In this document: positions 7,930 to 16,554 of the stretch, piece by piece
Position numbering within the stretch: the stretch's first letter is position 1
How the letters are laid out: each line of letters begins with the position of its first letter
Assembly (NCBI RefSeq): GCF_001421515.1
Contig: NZ_LMKM01000023.1
Coordinates: forward strand, 191,707-255,706
DNA length: 64,000 nucleotides
Source: Pedobacter sp. Leaf216
GTDB lineage: Bacteria; Bacteroidota; Bacteroidia; Sphingobacteriales; Sphingobacteriaceae
Direction: 5' to 3'
The notes under the pieces: generated by a model
The model's database searches: none
Told to the model about the DNA's origin: nothing
What the model saw: the letters and a program-made list of their open reading frames with translations, nothing else
Position numbers and translations under genes: made by a program

Positions 7930-9585
7930 ATGATGAAGTACATCCTTTTACTGAGCTTATTTTTAAATAATTTAGTTGATTTACAAGCGCAGAACAAAAT
8001 CCCGCTTCAAAATATAACAATCACCAGTAAGGCTCAAAAAACTGAGGTTATTGTTGATGATAAAGGTGAATTGCATTTAAACGTTTCTCCAACAGATGCA
8101 TTAAAGTTTAAAACCGCAAAGTTGGTTCATTATAGCGATTTCGGGGCAAAGGGTGATGGAAAAACGGATGATATAGATGCCATCGCAGCAACCCATGCCT
8201 TTGCCAATCAACATGGCCTTATGGTAAAAGCTGATGCAGGCGCCACTTATTACATTGGCGGAAATGAGCGCACGGCAATTATTCAAACGGATACCGATTT
8301 TGGTACGGCCAACTTTATTATTGATGATACGGAAGTAAAAAACCGTAATGCATCTGTTTTCACCGTAAGTTCAGCCCTGAAATCATTTAAACTCAAAAAT
8401 ATTAACTCACTAAAAAAAAATCAGCAAAAAATCGATGTTAGCTTACCAAAACCGTGTTTAATTACAGCAACAAATTCCAGGGTTAAACAGTATATCCGGT
8501 TGGGCTTAAACCAAAACAACGGCTCATCGCAAACTGATATTTTTCTGGCAGATAAAAACGGTAATCTGGACAGGAAAGCACCGATTATCTGGGATTTTGA
8601 ACAGCTTACTGATATTACTGCACTGCCGATTGATGAGCAGCCTTTGAACATTACCGGGGGCCGTTTTACTACAATTGCCAATAAAGAACAAGCTAAATAC
8701 AACTATTACAGCCGCAATATTTCAATAAAAAGATCGCATGTTATTGTGGATGGTCTGCAACATTTCGTTAAAGGTGAAGGCGACCATGGGGCACCTTATG
8801 GCGGCTTTATCAACATCAGTGATTGTGCCTATGTAACGGTAAAAAACAGCATTTTAACCGGCCACCTTGCCTATAGCACTGTTGGGGCGGCGGGCAAGCC
8901 TGTTACCATGGGCACGTACGACCTTTCTGTAAACCGTGCAGTTAATATATCATTTATAAATTGCAGTCAAACAAATAGCATTGATGACAATAAATATTGG
9001 GGCATTTTAGGATCAAACTTTTGCAAAAATCTGCTTTATGATGGTTGTACCCTCTCCAGGTTTGATGCTCACCAAGGGGTTGCCAATGCCACCATCAGAA
9101 ATTCTACCCTAGGTCATATGGGCATTAATGGTATCGGTAGTGGAATATTGAGCATAGAAAATTCTACAGTACATGCACGGAGCTTTATTAACCTGCGCCC
9201 TGATTACGGCAGTACCTGGCAGGGAAAATTGATGATTAAAAACTGTGTGTTTTTACCAGCCGCAGGTAAACCTATCACTGCTTCCATTATAAACGGCTCC
9301 AATTCTGGTGAGCATGATTTTGGGTATACCTGTTATATGCCGGCAAAGATTACCATCGAAAATTTACGGATTGAGGATGTCAATCATCCAGAAAATTACC
9401 AGGGCCCGGCTATTTTCGCTGATTTTAATCCAAAAATGAATGATAGCACCTACAAGGAAAAGTTTCCATATATAAAACCCAATGAGGTTATTTTAAAGAA
9501 CGTAACCACAGCCAGTAAGAAAACATTGAGGATCAGCGATAATCTTTTCATGTTCAAAGATGTAAAGGTTAAAACGAACAATTGA
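7930..9585 (+). CDS. Secreted pectate-lyase-like beta-helix protein
   Basis: 551 residues starting MMKYILLLSLFL; the in-frame TTG just before is ignored in favour of ATG. A signal peptide ends near LQAQ. The mature protein begins, after a short extension, with SDFGAKGDGKTDDIDAI (~residue 70), the hallmark of the pectate lyase 3 / polygalacturonase-like superfamily. Many Asn- and Ile-rich turns follow, as in a right-handed parallel beta-helix. It is probably a periplasmic or outer-membrane polysaccharide lyase or hydrolase. No SusCD pair is directly beside it, so the substrate is unknown. Confidence 0.75.
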   Translation: MMKYILLLSLFLNNLVDLQAQNKIPLQNITITSKAQKTEVIVDDKGELHLNVSPTDALKFKTAKLVHYSDFGAKGDGKTDDIDAIAATHAFANQHGLMVKADAGATYYIGGNERTAIIQTDTDFGTANFIIDDTEVKNRNASVFTVSSALKSFKLKNINSLKKNQQKIDVSLPKPCLITATNSRVKQYIRLGLNQNNGSSQTDIFLADKNGNLDRKAPIIWDFEQLTDITALPIDEQPLNITGGRFTTIANKEQAKYNYYSRNISIKRSHVIVDGLQHFVKGEGDHGAPYGGFINISDCAYVTVKNSILTGHLAYSTVGAAGKPVTMGTYDLSVNRAVNISFINCSQTNSIDDNKYWGILGSNFCKNLLYDGCTLSRFDAHQGVANATIRNSTLGHMGINGIGSGILSIENSTVHARSFINLRPDYGSTWQGKLMIKNCVFLPAAGKPITASIINGSNSGEHDFGYTCYMPAKITIENLRIEDVNHPENYQGPAIFADFNPKMNDSTYKEKFPYIKPNEVILKNVTTASKKTLRISDNLFMFKDVKVKTNN

Positions 9586-9635
9586 TTTTATTCCATATCC
9601 GGTAAAGCTGATTTCAATAATCCCTCTCGAATCAT

Positions 9636-10607
9636 TTAGTAAGAGATTTTTTCACCTTGCCAGCCTGTTGTGCGTAAAAATTGCTCCCAGTTGAGCGTGC
9701 CAGGATTTATTTTACGGCTCCATGAAAGATCTTTGTCTTTTTGAAAATAACCAAACTCAACTGCATAGGCTGCCATGCCTAAAACTTCATTTATTAGGCT
9801 TTCATTGGAAGCAAAACCAGGGAAATGACGGAGAAAATCTTCCCTTGTGAAAGCAGAACTGTATACGGCTTCTTTTCCGGTAACCTTCACAAAGGCATCA
9901 ACCATTTCCTGGGGAGAAATAAATTCGCCAATTACAGGTAGCGATTTGCCTGCATATTCTGCCGGATTGGTAAATATTTCCAAAACAGCTGGCCCTGTTG
10001 CAGTAAGCGGATCAACAAATGGTGCACGAAAATCTTTCGGCAGGTAAATCGGAAATACAAATTGACCATCCTTCAAATATGGCGTATAAAATTCCATAAG
10101 ATTCGTATAAAAAAAGGCCATATATATAAAGGAACTCACTATTGGTAATGTTCGGATATATTCTTCCACAAGGGCCTTATCAGTAAAATGAGGTGCAAAT
10201 TTTTCTCCTTTGGTAATCCGGTCTACATTTTCCAGACTGCTAAATAAAATGTGTTTTACTCCTGCTTCAACTGCAGCATCAGCAAGTTCCTTACCCAATT
10301 CCATTTCGTGTGTATGTGGAGGAGCAATGCTGGGCGTAACCATAAATACACCGTACGATCCAAGGAACGCCGCTACAAATTGTGCTTTATGTCCCAAATC
10401 CAATGGTACATTTATCAATTCGGCACCTTGTTTAATCAATTCAACCGCTTCGGCTGAATTCGCCCGTCGGGTAATGCCGCGTACACGAAACTGCTTGCTT
10501 TCTAACAGGGTTCTTGCAACGCTAAGGCCCTGCTTACCCATAATGCCTACAACTGTAATTAGCGGCTTATCGTTCTGATTTGATTTTTCAATAAAATATG
10601 ATGACAT
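9636..10607 (-). CDS. NmrA-family NAD(P)-binding protein
   Basis: 323 residues with an N-terminal Rossmann fold, TVVGIMGKQGLSVARTL (GxxGxxG), and the NmrA/HSCARG-type core. A typical YxxxK catalytic pair is not evident. Such proteins act as redox sensors or atypical NAD(P)H-dependent reductases. It is divergent from an HxlR regulator, with a perfect 17-bp palindrome just past its -7 box, so it is very likely that regulator's target. Confidence 0.85.
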   Translation of the reverse strand: MSSYFIEKSNQNDKPLITVVGIMGKQGLSVARTLLESKQFRVRGITRRANSAEAVELIKQGAELINVPLDLGHKAQFVAAFLGSYGVFMVTPSIAPPHTHEMELGKELADAAVEAGVKHILFSSLENVDRITKGEKFAPHFTDKALVEEYIRTLPIVSSFIYMAFFYTNLMEFYTPYLKDGQFVFPIYLPKDFRAPFVDPLTATGPAVLEIFTNPAEYAGKSLPVIGEFISPQEMVDAFVKVTGKEAVYSSAFTREDFLRHFPGFASNESLINEVLGMAAYAVEFGYFQKDKDLSWSRKINPGTLNWEQFLRTTGWQGEKISY

Positions 10608-10632
10608 GTTTTAAAAATTAGCAAAATTTTAT

Positions 10633-10649
10633 ACTATAATAATTATAGT
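10633..10649. promoter_or_regulatory. 17-bp palindromic operator (HxlR type)
   Basis: ACTATAAT-A-ATTATAGT has perfect 8-bp arms. It lies at the expected start site of the minus-strand NmrA promoter and touches the -33 element of the plus-strand HxlR promoter, so one bound dimer could control both genes. Confidence 0.65.
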
Positions 10650-10679
10650 TGCAAAACTAATTTTAGTGCATTACTTTTA
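10648..10679 (+). promoter_or_regulatory. Promoter of the HxlR-family gene
   Basis: GTTG (10648-10651), a 20-nt spacer, then TACTTTTA (10672-10679), one mismatch from TAnnTTTG. It overlaps the divergent NmrA promoter. A second small inverted repeat, CTATC-N6-GATAG (10686-10701), covers the expected start site. Confidence 0.5.
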
Positions 10680-10683
10680 CAAT
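10652..10683 (-). promoter_or_regulatory. Promoter of the NmrA-family gene
   Basis: Read on the minus strand: ATTG (-33), a 20-nt spacer, then TAGTTTTG, an exact TAnnTTTG -7 box at 10659-10652. The expected transcript start falls within the 17-bp palindrome. Confidence 0.6.
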
Positions 10684-10718
10684 AACTATCCATTTAGATA
10701 GGTTTAAATAAATAAATT

Positions 10719-11108
10719 GTGAAAACTGAATGCATTGGTGAAAACGTAAAACTGAACGGTAAAACTTACCCTTGTACGGTTAGCCTGGCCATGGATCTGA
10801 TTGGTGGGAAATGGAAAACTGTTATTTTATACCACTTAAAAACAGAACCTAAGCGTTATAGTGAGTTATTAAAAGAAATGCATACCGTAACAGAAATGAC
10901 CTTGAGTATCCAACTGAAAAAACTGGAACAGGATGGCCTGATCTCCCGAAAAGTATACGGCAAAAAACCTCCGGTTAAGGTGGTTTATAGTTTAACCGAT
11001 TTTGGAAAAACATTAATCCCTACCCTGGAAGCGATTACTGCATGGGGAAACCAGATTACTGAACAAAGCGCAGAATTTGTAAATTTTACTCCATTGCCAA
11101 AAATGTAG
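10719..11108 (+). CDS. HxlR-family transcriptional regulator
   Basis: 129 residues starting at GTG, the only start that keeps the whole winged helix. The family pattern is clear: a conserved cysteine in YPCTVSLAMDLIGGKWK, then RYSELLKEM, LSIQLKKLEQDGLISRKVY and VVYSLTDFGKTL. The Cys near the N-terminus is often the redox- or aldehyde-sensing residue in this family. It is divergent from an NmrA-family gene, with shared palindromes between them. HxlR regulators commonly control an adjacent divergent oxidoreductase. Confidence 0.9.
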   Translation: MKTECIGENVKLNGKTYPCTVSLAMDLIGGKWKTVILYHLKTEPKRYSELLKEMHTVTEMTLSIQLKKLEQDGLISRKVYGKKPPVKVVYSLTDFGKTLIPTLEAITAWGNQITEQSAEFVNFTPLPKM

Positions 11109-11304
11109 CATTGGGTTATCATCTGATAAGGTTGAGCATTTAACTGTATTGTGTCGCAAATACACCGTCAGAAAGTCGCTTTACTCCCTGCTGATTTTGT
11201 TTTTTTACGTCCATATTTGTTAAAAGTAATTGTGGAGTAGCAACCACATCAAAAAAACGGGCAGACTAAAAAGCCATAAGATTGTGAGTAAAAAATTAAA
11301 AGTT

Positions 11305-11754
11305 ATGTCAGATAATAAGGTTTCATTACACAGAATAATTAAAGCATCACCAGAAAAACTATTCCGAGCCTTTACCAGTAATACTGCAATTGCCGCATGG
11401 CTACCTCCTTATGGGTTTCTCTGCACGGTACACGAACGGAATGTGCAGGAGGGCGCAACGTACAAAATGTCGTTCGAGAATTTTACTACAGGAAACAGTC
11501 ACAGCTGGACTGGAGAATTTTTGGAAATAAAGCCAAACGAATTTTTAAAATATACCGATAAATTCGACGATCCAAACCTTCCCGGTGCAATGGTTACTTC
11601 TGTATGGTTTAGCCAAACCATGGTGGGCACTGAATTGAAAGTTTTACAGGAAAATATTCCCTCGGTAATACCTGCCGAAATGTGTTATCTGGGCTGGCAG
11701 GAATCGATAGAAAAATTAATAAAATTAGTAGAGCCTCAGATACCGGATGCCTGA
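11305..11754 (+). CDS. AHSA1/SRPBCC-domain protein
   Basis: 149 residues from ATG 11305 (MSDNKVSLHRII). The frame is open upstream to 11230, but those codons read like non-coding sequence. One AHSA1-type helix-grip domain is visible, with RIIKASPEKLFRAFTSNTAIAAWLPPYGF at the start and GWQESIEKLIKLVEP at the end. These small cytoplasmic proteins bind hydrophobic ligands; specific roles are mostly unknown. It lies 196 bp after the HxlR gene, so co-transcription is uncertain. Confidence 0.85.
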   Translation: MSDNKVSLHRIIKASPEKLFRAFTSNTAIAAWLPPYGFLCTVHERNVQEGATYKMSFENFTTGNSHSWTGEFLEIKPNEFLKYTDKFDDPNLPGAMVTSVWFSQTMVGTELKVLQENIPSVIPAEMCYLGWQESIEKLIKLVEPQIPDA

Positions 11755-11783
11755 TTAAGTGCAAATATTGTTTTGGATCATTA

Positions 11784-11808
11784 ATGGCCATGCAAAATGC
11801 ATGGCCAT
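11784..11808. terminator. Hairpin terminator between convergent genes
   Basis: ATGGCCATGCA (11784-11794) and TGCATGGCCAT (11798-11808) form a perfect 11-bp stem with a 3-nt loop. It lies between the convergent ends of the AHSA1 gene and the nine-gene operon. T-runs on either side are weak. Confidence 0.65.
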
Positions 11809-11854
11809 ATTTGTTTAACCGGATTTACTAATGGCGTCTTAATTTGAAATAATG

Positions 11855-13228
11855 CTATTTAAAATCTGGTATTGGGAATATATGACCGCCAAATAAGATG
11901 TAAGACCACAGCAGTGTCCAAAAGATGTTAAAAATCTGAGCAGTTACAAAGGTAAATGCAGGCCGCCCACCTTGTAATTTCACTAAAGATGAAAATTTAG
12001 CTTCCATACCGATAGAAATAAATGCGATAGCGAACCACACCGTGCGCAGGCCATTTAATGTTGGGGCTACGCCTTTTGCTGTTGCAGGCGATAAAAGGAA
12101 AGAAAATACCAATGACGCAGCAACAAAACCCAGTACAAATTTCGGAAAACGCTCCCAAACAATTTTTAAACCAGGGCTTTCCGCTTTAACCAAAACTTCT
12201 CCGTTTTCGCCTTTTGGTTTTTTGTAGGCCCACCATATGGCGATAAAAAAGGCTGCAACCCCAATGAATACATTTTGCGAAAATTTAGCAATTACCCCTG
12301 CTTTAACCGCTATCGGGCCAACTAAATCGCCGGCAGCAGTAACTGTAGCGGTGGTATCTAAAGTGCCACCCAACCAGGCACCGCCAATTACATCAGGAAT
12401 ATGAAAATACCTTACGGCCCATGGCTGAATAACCATCATCGGGATGGCCATAATCAATACCAAAGTGGTTACATAGGATAATTTACGTTTATCGCCATTA
12501 ATTGCACCTGCAGCAACAATTGCGGCTGAAACACCACAAATGGATACCGCAGAGGCCAAAATTACACCGAATTCATCATCAACCTTCAATTTACGGCTTA
12601 ACCATAAAGAGAAAAACCAAACAGCGGTTACCACAATTATGGCCTGAACAATGCCCGGTAAACCAGCTTTAATTAAATCGGCAGATAAAATAGTGGTACC
12701 TAAAATTACCAAGCCTGTTTTGATATAAAATTCAGACCTTACCGCCTCCTTTAACCAGTTTGGCAATTTAACCAGGTTACCCAACAGGATCCCGATCAAC
12801 AGGGCGAATACAACATATTCTAAACCGAAATAGGAAATACTTTTATTACCACCGATTATAAAAGAGACAATTGCCAAAAAATAAATCAGTGTAAAACCCG
12901 CTGCAAACCTGGCTACCTTACCTCCTGATAGCGCAATCGCAATGGCTGCCAGCACCAGAAAAACTGCACCGGTTTCTACAATCAGCAACAGGTTTTGAGG
13001 CGATAATATTTCACCAAACAAATCATCAGTAGTAGCCCATTTAAATGCGGGTAAAGTGATGGTTGTGCCGTTATTGGTTAAGTAAAGCACGGTTGCAATA
13101 ATGATTGTTCCTAAAATTACAGCCCACCAATCTTCTGTAAGCGATTGTAAAAATGTTTTTTTGTCGGGCGTTATCCCGGCGTCTGTTAAAGCTCCCGTAG
13201 TTCCTGAAGCATTGTTCTGTGTTGACAT
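11855..13228 (-). CDS. YeiH-family (UPF0324) membrane protein, putative sulfur-anion exporter
   Basis: 457 residues with about ten membrane helices, including the family stretches FYIKTGLVILGTTIL, VSICGVSAAIVAAGAI and GGTLDTTATVTAAG. A ~60-residue N-terminal extension includes one extra helix. PF03601 proteins are annotated as putative sulfate exporters from their neighbours; the transported ion is not proven. It is the last gene of the operon, 5 bp after the FAD oxidoreductase, and the operon encodes a sulfite dehydrogenase. Export of sulfate or sulfite produced by that enzyme would fit, though the enzyme is probably periplasmic, which leaves the direction of transport open. Confidence 0.82.
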   Translation of the reverse strand: MSTQNNASGTTGALTDAGITPDKKTFLQSLTEDWWAVILGTIIIATVLYLTNNGTTITLPAFKWATTDDLFGEILSPQNLLLIVETGAVFLVLAAIAIALSGGKVARFAAGFTLIYFLAIVSFIIGGNKSISYFGLEYVVFALLIGILLGNLVKLPNWLKEAVRSEFYIKTGLVILGTTILSADLIKAGLPGIVQAIIVVTAVWFFSLWLSRKLKVDDEFGVILASAVSICGVSAAIVAAGAINGDKRKLSYVTTLVLIMAIPMMVIQPWAVRYFHIPDVIGGAWLGGTLDTTATVTAAGDLVGPIAVKAGVIAKFSQNVFIGVAAFFIAIWWAYKKPKGENGEVLVKAESPGLKIVWERFPKFVLGFVAASLVFSFLLSPATAKGVAPTLNGLRTVWFAIAFISIGMEAKFSSLVKLQGGRPAFTFVTAQIFNIFWTLLWSYILFGGHIFPIPDFK

Positions 13229-13233
13229 AGTGT

Positions 13234-14685
13234 TTATTTGTGGTTATCTAATTTGATGTTAAAAATATCTTTCAGTGCTTTTTTTGCGGCATTGTAACCG
13301 CACATTCCATGTACACCACCGCCTGGAGGCGTAGAAGATGAACAGATGTACAACCCTTTGGCAGAAGTTTTATAAGGCGACAACCTTAAAGCCGGGCGGG
13401 TAAACAGTTGGCCAATATCCAATATACCTCCGTTGATATCGCCACCAATATAATTTCGGTTGTGTGCTTCCATCTGCTCGGTATTCATGGTGTGTTTGGC
13501 CAGGATGCGATCTTTAAATCCAGGGGCAAAACGTTCTACCTGGTTTTCTATAATTGCTGTCAAATCCTGTTTCGATCCATTTGGCACATGGCAATAAGCC
13601 CAGGCGGTCTGCTTTCCTTCAGGCGCACGTGATGGATCGAACAAACTCTGTTGAGCAAGTAATACAAATGGTTTTTCGGCCTGCTGGCCTTTGCTGGTTT
13701 TTAGTTCCCCTTCGGCTATTTCTTCAAATGTATTGCCAAGGTGTATCGTGCCGGCACCCTTACATGCTTCAGCTTTAAAAGGGATAGGTCCGTCCAGTGC
13801 CCAATCTACCTTAAATACTCCCATACCATAGCGGTAACGTTCGAGCTGCCATTTATAAATATTGGAGAATTTATGTCCTGCTATTTGCAATAATTGTTTT
13901 GGCGTAACATCAAAAAGCACTGCATGGGCGGATGGCAGTTGATTTAGTGATGAAATAAAATTTCCCGTTTCAATTTTCCCGCCAAGTGATTTAAAGTAAG
14001 CAGCCAATGCCTCTGCAATAAATTTTGATCCGCCTTTGGGTATCGGCCAACCTTTAAGGTGCCCGGTAGCCATTAATACCAAACCGATTGCAGTGGTACT
14101 CAAATTACTTAAAGGCTGTATGGCATGTGCGGCCATTCCGGCAAAAAGCCCGCGCGCATGTTGTGCTTTGAAGCGGTTAACAAAACCCGTTGCGCTTCTT
14201 AATGCTTTTAGGCCAAAACCGGCCATTGCCAATGGGTGCTTGGGAAAACGCAGGGGCCCTAAAGCATCTTCAGCTATCAATGGCCAGGCTGATGTAACAT
14301 TTTCCATTAAGGAAGTATACGTTTTTGCATCCCTGCCGAGGTATCCGGCAGTTTTCTGGATAGAATGATCCAATATAGCAGCGGTTCCGTCATCAAAAGG
14401 ATGTGCGGCGGCCAAAAGAGGTTGCAGGTATTCCAGGCCAAATTCGGCCAAAGGCAGTGTTTTAAAAAATGGCGAAGCCAATGCCATCGGATGGATCGCT
14501 GAGCATACATCATGTGTAAAACCGGGCAAAGTAAGTTCAGCAGAAGTTAAGCCGCCCCCGATCACGTTTTTACCTTCTATAATTAAAACGGAAAGTCCCT
14601 GTTGCTGCATAAGAATTGCTGCGGCCAATCCATTTGGCCCCGAACCTACAACTACTGCATCATAATCCCGTTTTTCTAATTTCAT
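13234..14685 (-). CDS. Phytoene-dehydrogenase-like FAD oxidoreductase
   Basis: 483 residues. The N-terminal dinucleotide-binding motif is VVVGSGPNGLAAAILM (~11-26), followed by an acidic beta-2 end and GGGLTSAELTLPGF. The C-terminal FAD motif is GLYICSSSTPPGGGVHGMCGYNAA. It belongs to the CrtI/COG1233 group, which includes carotenoid desaturases and many uncharacterised amine or retinol-like oxidoreductases. No carotenoid genes are nearby. It sits 4 bp after the sulfite dehydrogenase gene. Its role in this operon is unknown; it may act on the imported substrate. Confidence 0.82.
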   Translation of the reverse strand: MKLEKRDYDAVVVGSGPNGLAAAILMQQQGLSVLIIEGKNVIGGGLTSAELTLPGFTHDVCSAIHPMALASPFFKTLPLAEFGLEYLQPLLAAAHPFDDGTAAILDHSIQKTAGYLGRDAKTYTSLMENVTSAWPLIAEDALGPLRFPKHPLAMAGFGLKALRSATGFVNRFKAQHARGLFAGMAAHAIQPLSNLSTTAIGLVLMATGHLKGWPIPKGGSKFIAEALAAYFKSLGGKIETGNFISSLNQLPSAHAVLFDVTPKQLLQIAGHKFSNIYKWQLERYRYGMGVFKVDWALDGPIPFKAEACKGAGTIHLGNTFEEIAEGELKTSKGQQAEKPFVLLAQQSLFDPSRAPEGKQTAWAYCHVPNGSKQDLTAIIENQVERFAPGFKDRILAKHTMNTEQMEAHNRNYIGGDINGGILDIGQLFTRPALRLSPYKTSAKGLYICSSSTPPGGGVHGMCGYNAAKKALKDIFNIKLDNHK

Positions 14686-14689
14686 CTGG

Positions 14690-15943
14690 TTATTTTATTG
14701 TTTCCGGTTTAAATAAAACTCTTCCATCGGCACCAATCTGCCAAGCCGTAATGGGATTCATGTGGTAACCCCCTAAATTTACGCCACGTGCCGCAACCAA
14801 TTGCGCCAATGTTGGCTGTAAATAGCCTGTTTCATCGGTAACGCGACTCAAAATTTCAGTTGCTTTGCCGTCCCATTCCCATAAATGCCTGAAATAAGTA
14901 TGCGCTTTGCTAAGCACCGGTTCCTGTAAATTGGCCAGTTGCCACGTTTTGCCTGCATCGGTACTTACTTCCACTTTTTCTACCTTACCCCTTCCGCTCC
15001 AGGCAATTCCGCGGATCTCCACCCAACCTTTATTTACCTTTTGCGGGTAAGCAGGATAGGTGATGATGGAGCGTGCATCCAACTCAAAGCTAAACATTCT
15101 GATTTTATCTTTTACAGGGTAAGTATATTTTGAGGTTTCTTCCCGGGTCATATATGGTTCTTCTGAAAGTTCAATCCGACGGAGCCATTTGATATTCATA
15201 TTGCCTTCAAAACCTGGCAAAAGTAGCCTCATGGGATATCCCTGTTCGGGGCGCATGGCCTCCCCATTCTGCGCATAAACAATCATGGCATCATCCCAGG
15301 CTTTTGCAATCGGGATGGTACGTGTCATAACAGCAGCATCCGAGCCTTCGGCCAAAAACCATTTCGCTTTATTGCTGATGCCGACTTCTTCAAATATGGT
15401 AGAGAGCATAACGCCCGTCCACTCGCTTTGGCTGGTAAGGCCAAGAATATCCTGCGGAGTCATTTCGGTTTTGCCAGTGCGGAAATTACCTGCACATTCA
15501 ATGAAACATGTGCGTGTTATGGATGGAAACCTTTTGATATCAGCCAGGGTAAACTTCATCGGCTGATCTACCAGGCCATGAATGAGCAATTCGTGTTTTA
15601 CAGGATCAATTGCTGGAACACCTGCATGATGACGTTCGAAATGAAGATCAGCAGGCGTAATAGTGCTGTGCATATCCTGCAAGGGTGTACGCGAAGAGAT
15701 ATCAGAAGGTTTGCGTACAGGCTGTTCAAATAAGGAGCGTTTGCCGAGCGGACTTGGCCCCGGACCAATAATTTTGGTCGGATCATCTACAATATCTGTA
15801 AGAACCTGTTTTTCAGCTTTTGCTTCACTTGCAAATAACGATTGTACCGGTAAAACTGCAGCAGTAATTACACCGCCCAATAAAGTACGTCTGCTCATTT
15901 TACCAGTAACTATTTTCCGATCGGTTTTATCTTGCTTCTTCAT
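14690..15943 (-). CDS. SoxC-like molybdenum sulfite dehydrogenase
   Basis: 417 residues. A twin-arginine signal (Arg18-Arg19 in SRRTLLGGV) indicates export of the folded Mo-cofactor enzyme to the periplasm. The sulfite-oxidase core carries the Mo-ligating Cys150 in ECAGNFRTG, the molybdopterin-site pattern GYPMRLLLPGFEGNMNIKWLRRI, and a C-terminal Mo-co dimerisation domain with VEKVEVSTDAGKTWQ. Overall it matches SoxC. Its start overlaps the stop of the SoxD-like gene in TAATG, as expected for a two-subunit SoxCD enzyme. SoxA, X, Y, Z and B are absent from the window, so it is more likely a stand-alone sulfite or sulfane-sulfur dehydrogenase. Confidence 0.88.
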   Translation of the reverse strand: MKKQDKTDRKIVTGKMSRRTLLGGVITAAVLPVQSLFASEAKAEKQVLTDIVDDPTKIIGPGPSPLGKRSLFEQPVRKPSDISSRTPLQDMHSTITPADLHFERHHAGVPAIDPVKHELLIHGLVDQPMKFTLADIKRFPSITRTCFIECAGNFRTGKTEMTPQDILGLTSQSEWTGVMLSTIFEEVGISNKAKWFLAEGSDAAVMTRTIPIAKAWDDAMIVYAQNGEAMRPEQGYPMRLLLPGFEGNMNIKWLRRIELSEEPYMTREETSKYTYPVKDKIRMFSFELDARSIITYPAYPQKVNKGWVEIRGIAWSGRGKVEKVEVSTDAGKTWQLANLQEPVLSKAHTYFRHLWEWDGKATEILSRVTDETGYLQPTLAQLVAARGVNLGGYHMNPITAWQIGADGRVLFKPETIK

Positions 15944-16554
15944 TACTTTATTTCAGGTCCTCCTTTACGATCATCCATAATAAATAGCTTTTTAGCAGGC
16001 ATTTGCACTTTATACAGGTTTTTGGCATCGAGCACTACATCAGCCTTGATAATTTTATTCGCATTGAGCAGATAAGCGGTTATGCTGTACACTTCATTAT
16101 TACTTAAGGAACCAGGAAGATTATAGGGCATGGCCCGGCGCATATAATCGAACAAAGTAGTGGCATATGGCCAGTAATTACCGATTGTTTTCGGTTTACT
16201 ATTAGCCGAGGTATCACCAACTAAAGCACTTCCGGGAAGTTTTACACCCGGCTTTTCGGTACCATCCTCACCATGGCACATTGCACATTTTTGCGCATAC
16301 AACAGTTTCCCTTTTTTAACATCACCCTGGCCTGCTGGTAAGCCTTTACCATCGGGCCGGATATCAATATTCCAAGCTGCAATTTCCTGAGCGGTGGCCG
16401 GGCGACCGAAACCAAATTTTGCCGGGCGTTTTAAGCTATCCGTTGATGGCGATTGCGCCTGCATTGAAGTAAACGCTGTTTTTAGCGACATTAAGAACAA
16501 CATTACAGGAAATGCAAGTATGTATACCGTCTTTCTGTTCATCCTCTTATTCAT
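15943..16554 (-). CDS. SoxD-like c-type cytochrome subunit
   Basis: 203 residues from ATG 16554 (MNKRMNRK); a start at 16542 is equally possible. A signal peptide or membrane anchor is followed by FGFGRPATAQEIAAWNIDIRPDG-type sequence, characteristic of SoxD. A single haem site, CAMCH, follows, and a Met in RRAMPY is the likely distal ligand. It should take electrons from the SoxC-like subunit in the periplasm. The start overlaps the preceding gene by 8 bp. It is about half the length of classical di-haem SoxD, so only one haem domain is present. Confidence 0.88.
   Translation of the reverse strand: MNKRMNRKTVYILAFPVMLFLMSLKTAFTSMQAQSPSTDSLKRPAKFGFGRPATAQEIAAWNIDIRPDGKGLPAGQGDVKKGKLLYAQKCAMCHGEDGTEKPGVKLPGSALVGDTSANSKPKTIGNYWPYATTLFDYMRRAMPYNLPGSLSNNEVYSITAYLLNANKIIKADVVLDAKNLYKVQMPAKKLFIMDDRKGGPEIK

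Noticed and set aside
10210..10578. 122-codon plus-strand frame
   Set aside because: Antisense of the NmrA-family gene, with no recognisable protein features.
14690..16554. Calling a full Sox thiosulfate-oxidation system
   Set aside because: Only SoxC- and SoxD-like genes are present; SoxXA, SoxYZ and SoxB are absent from the window.
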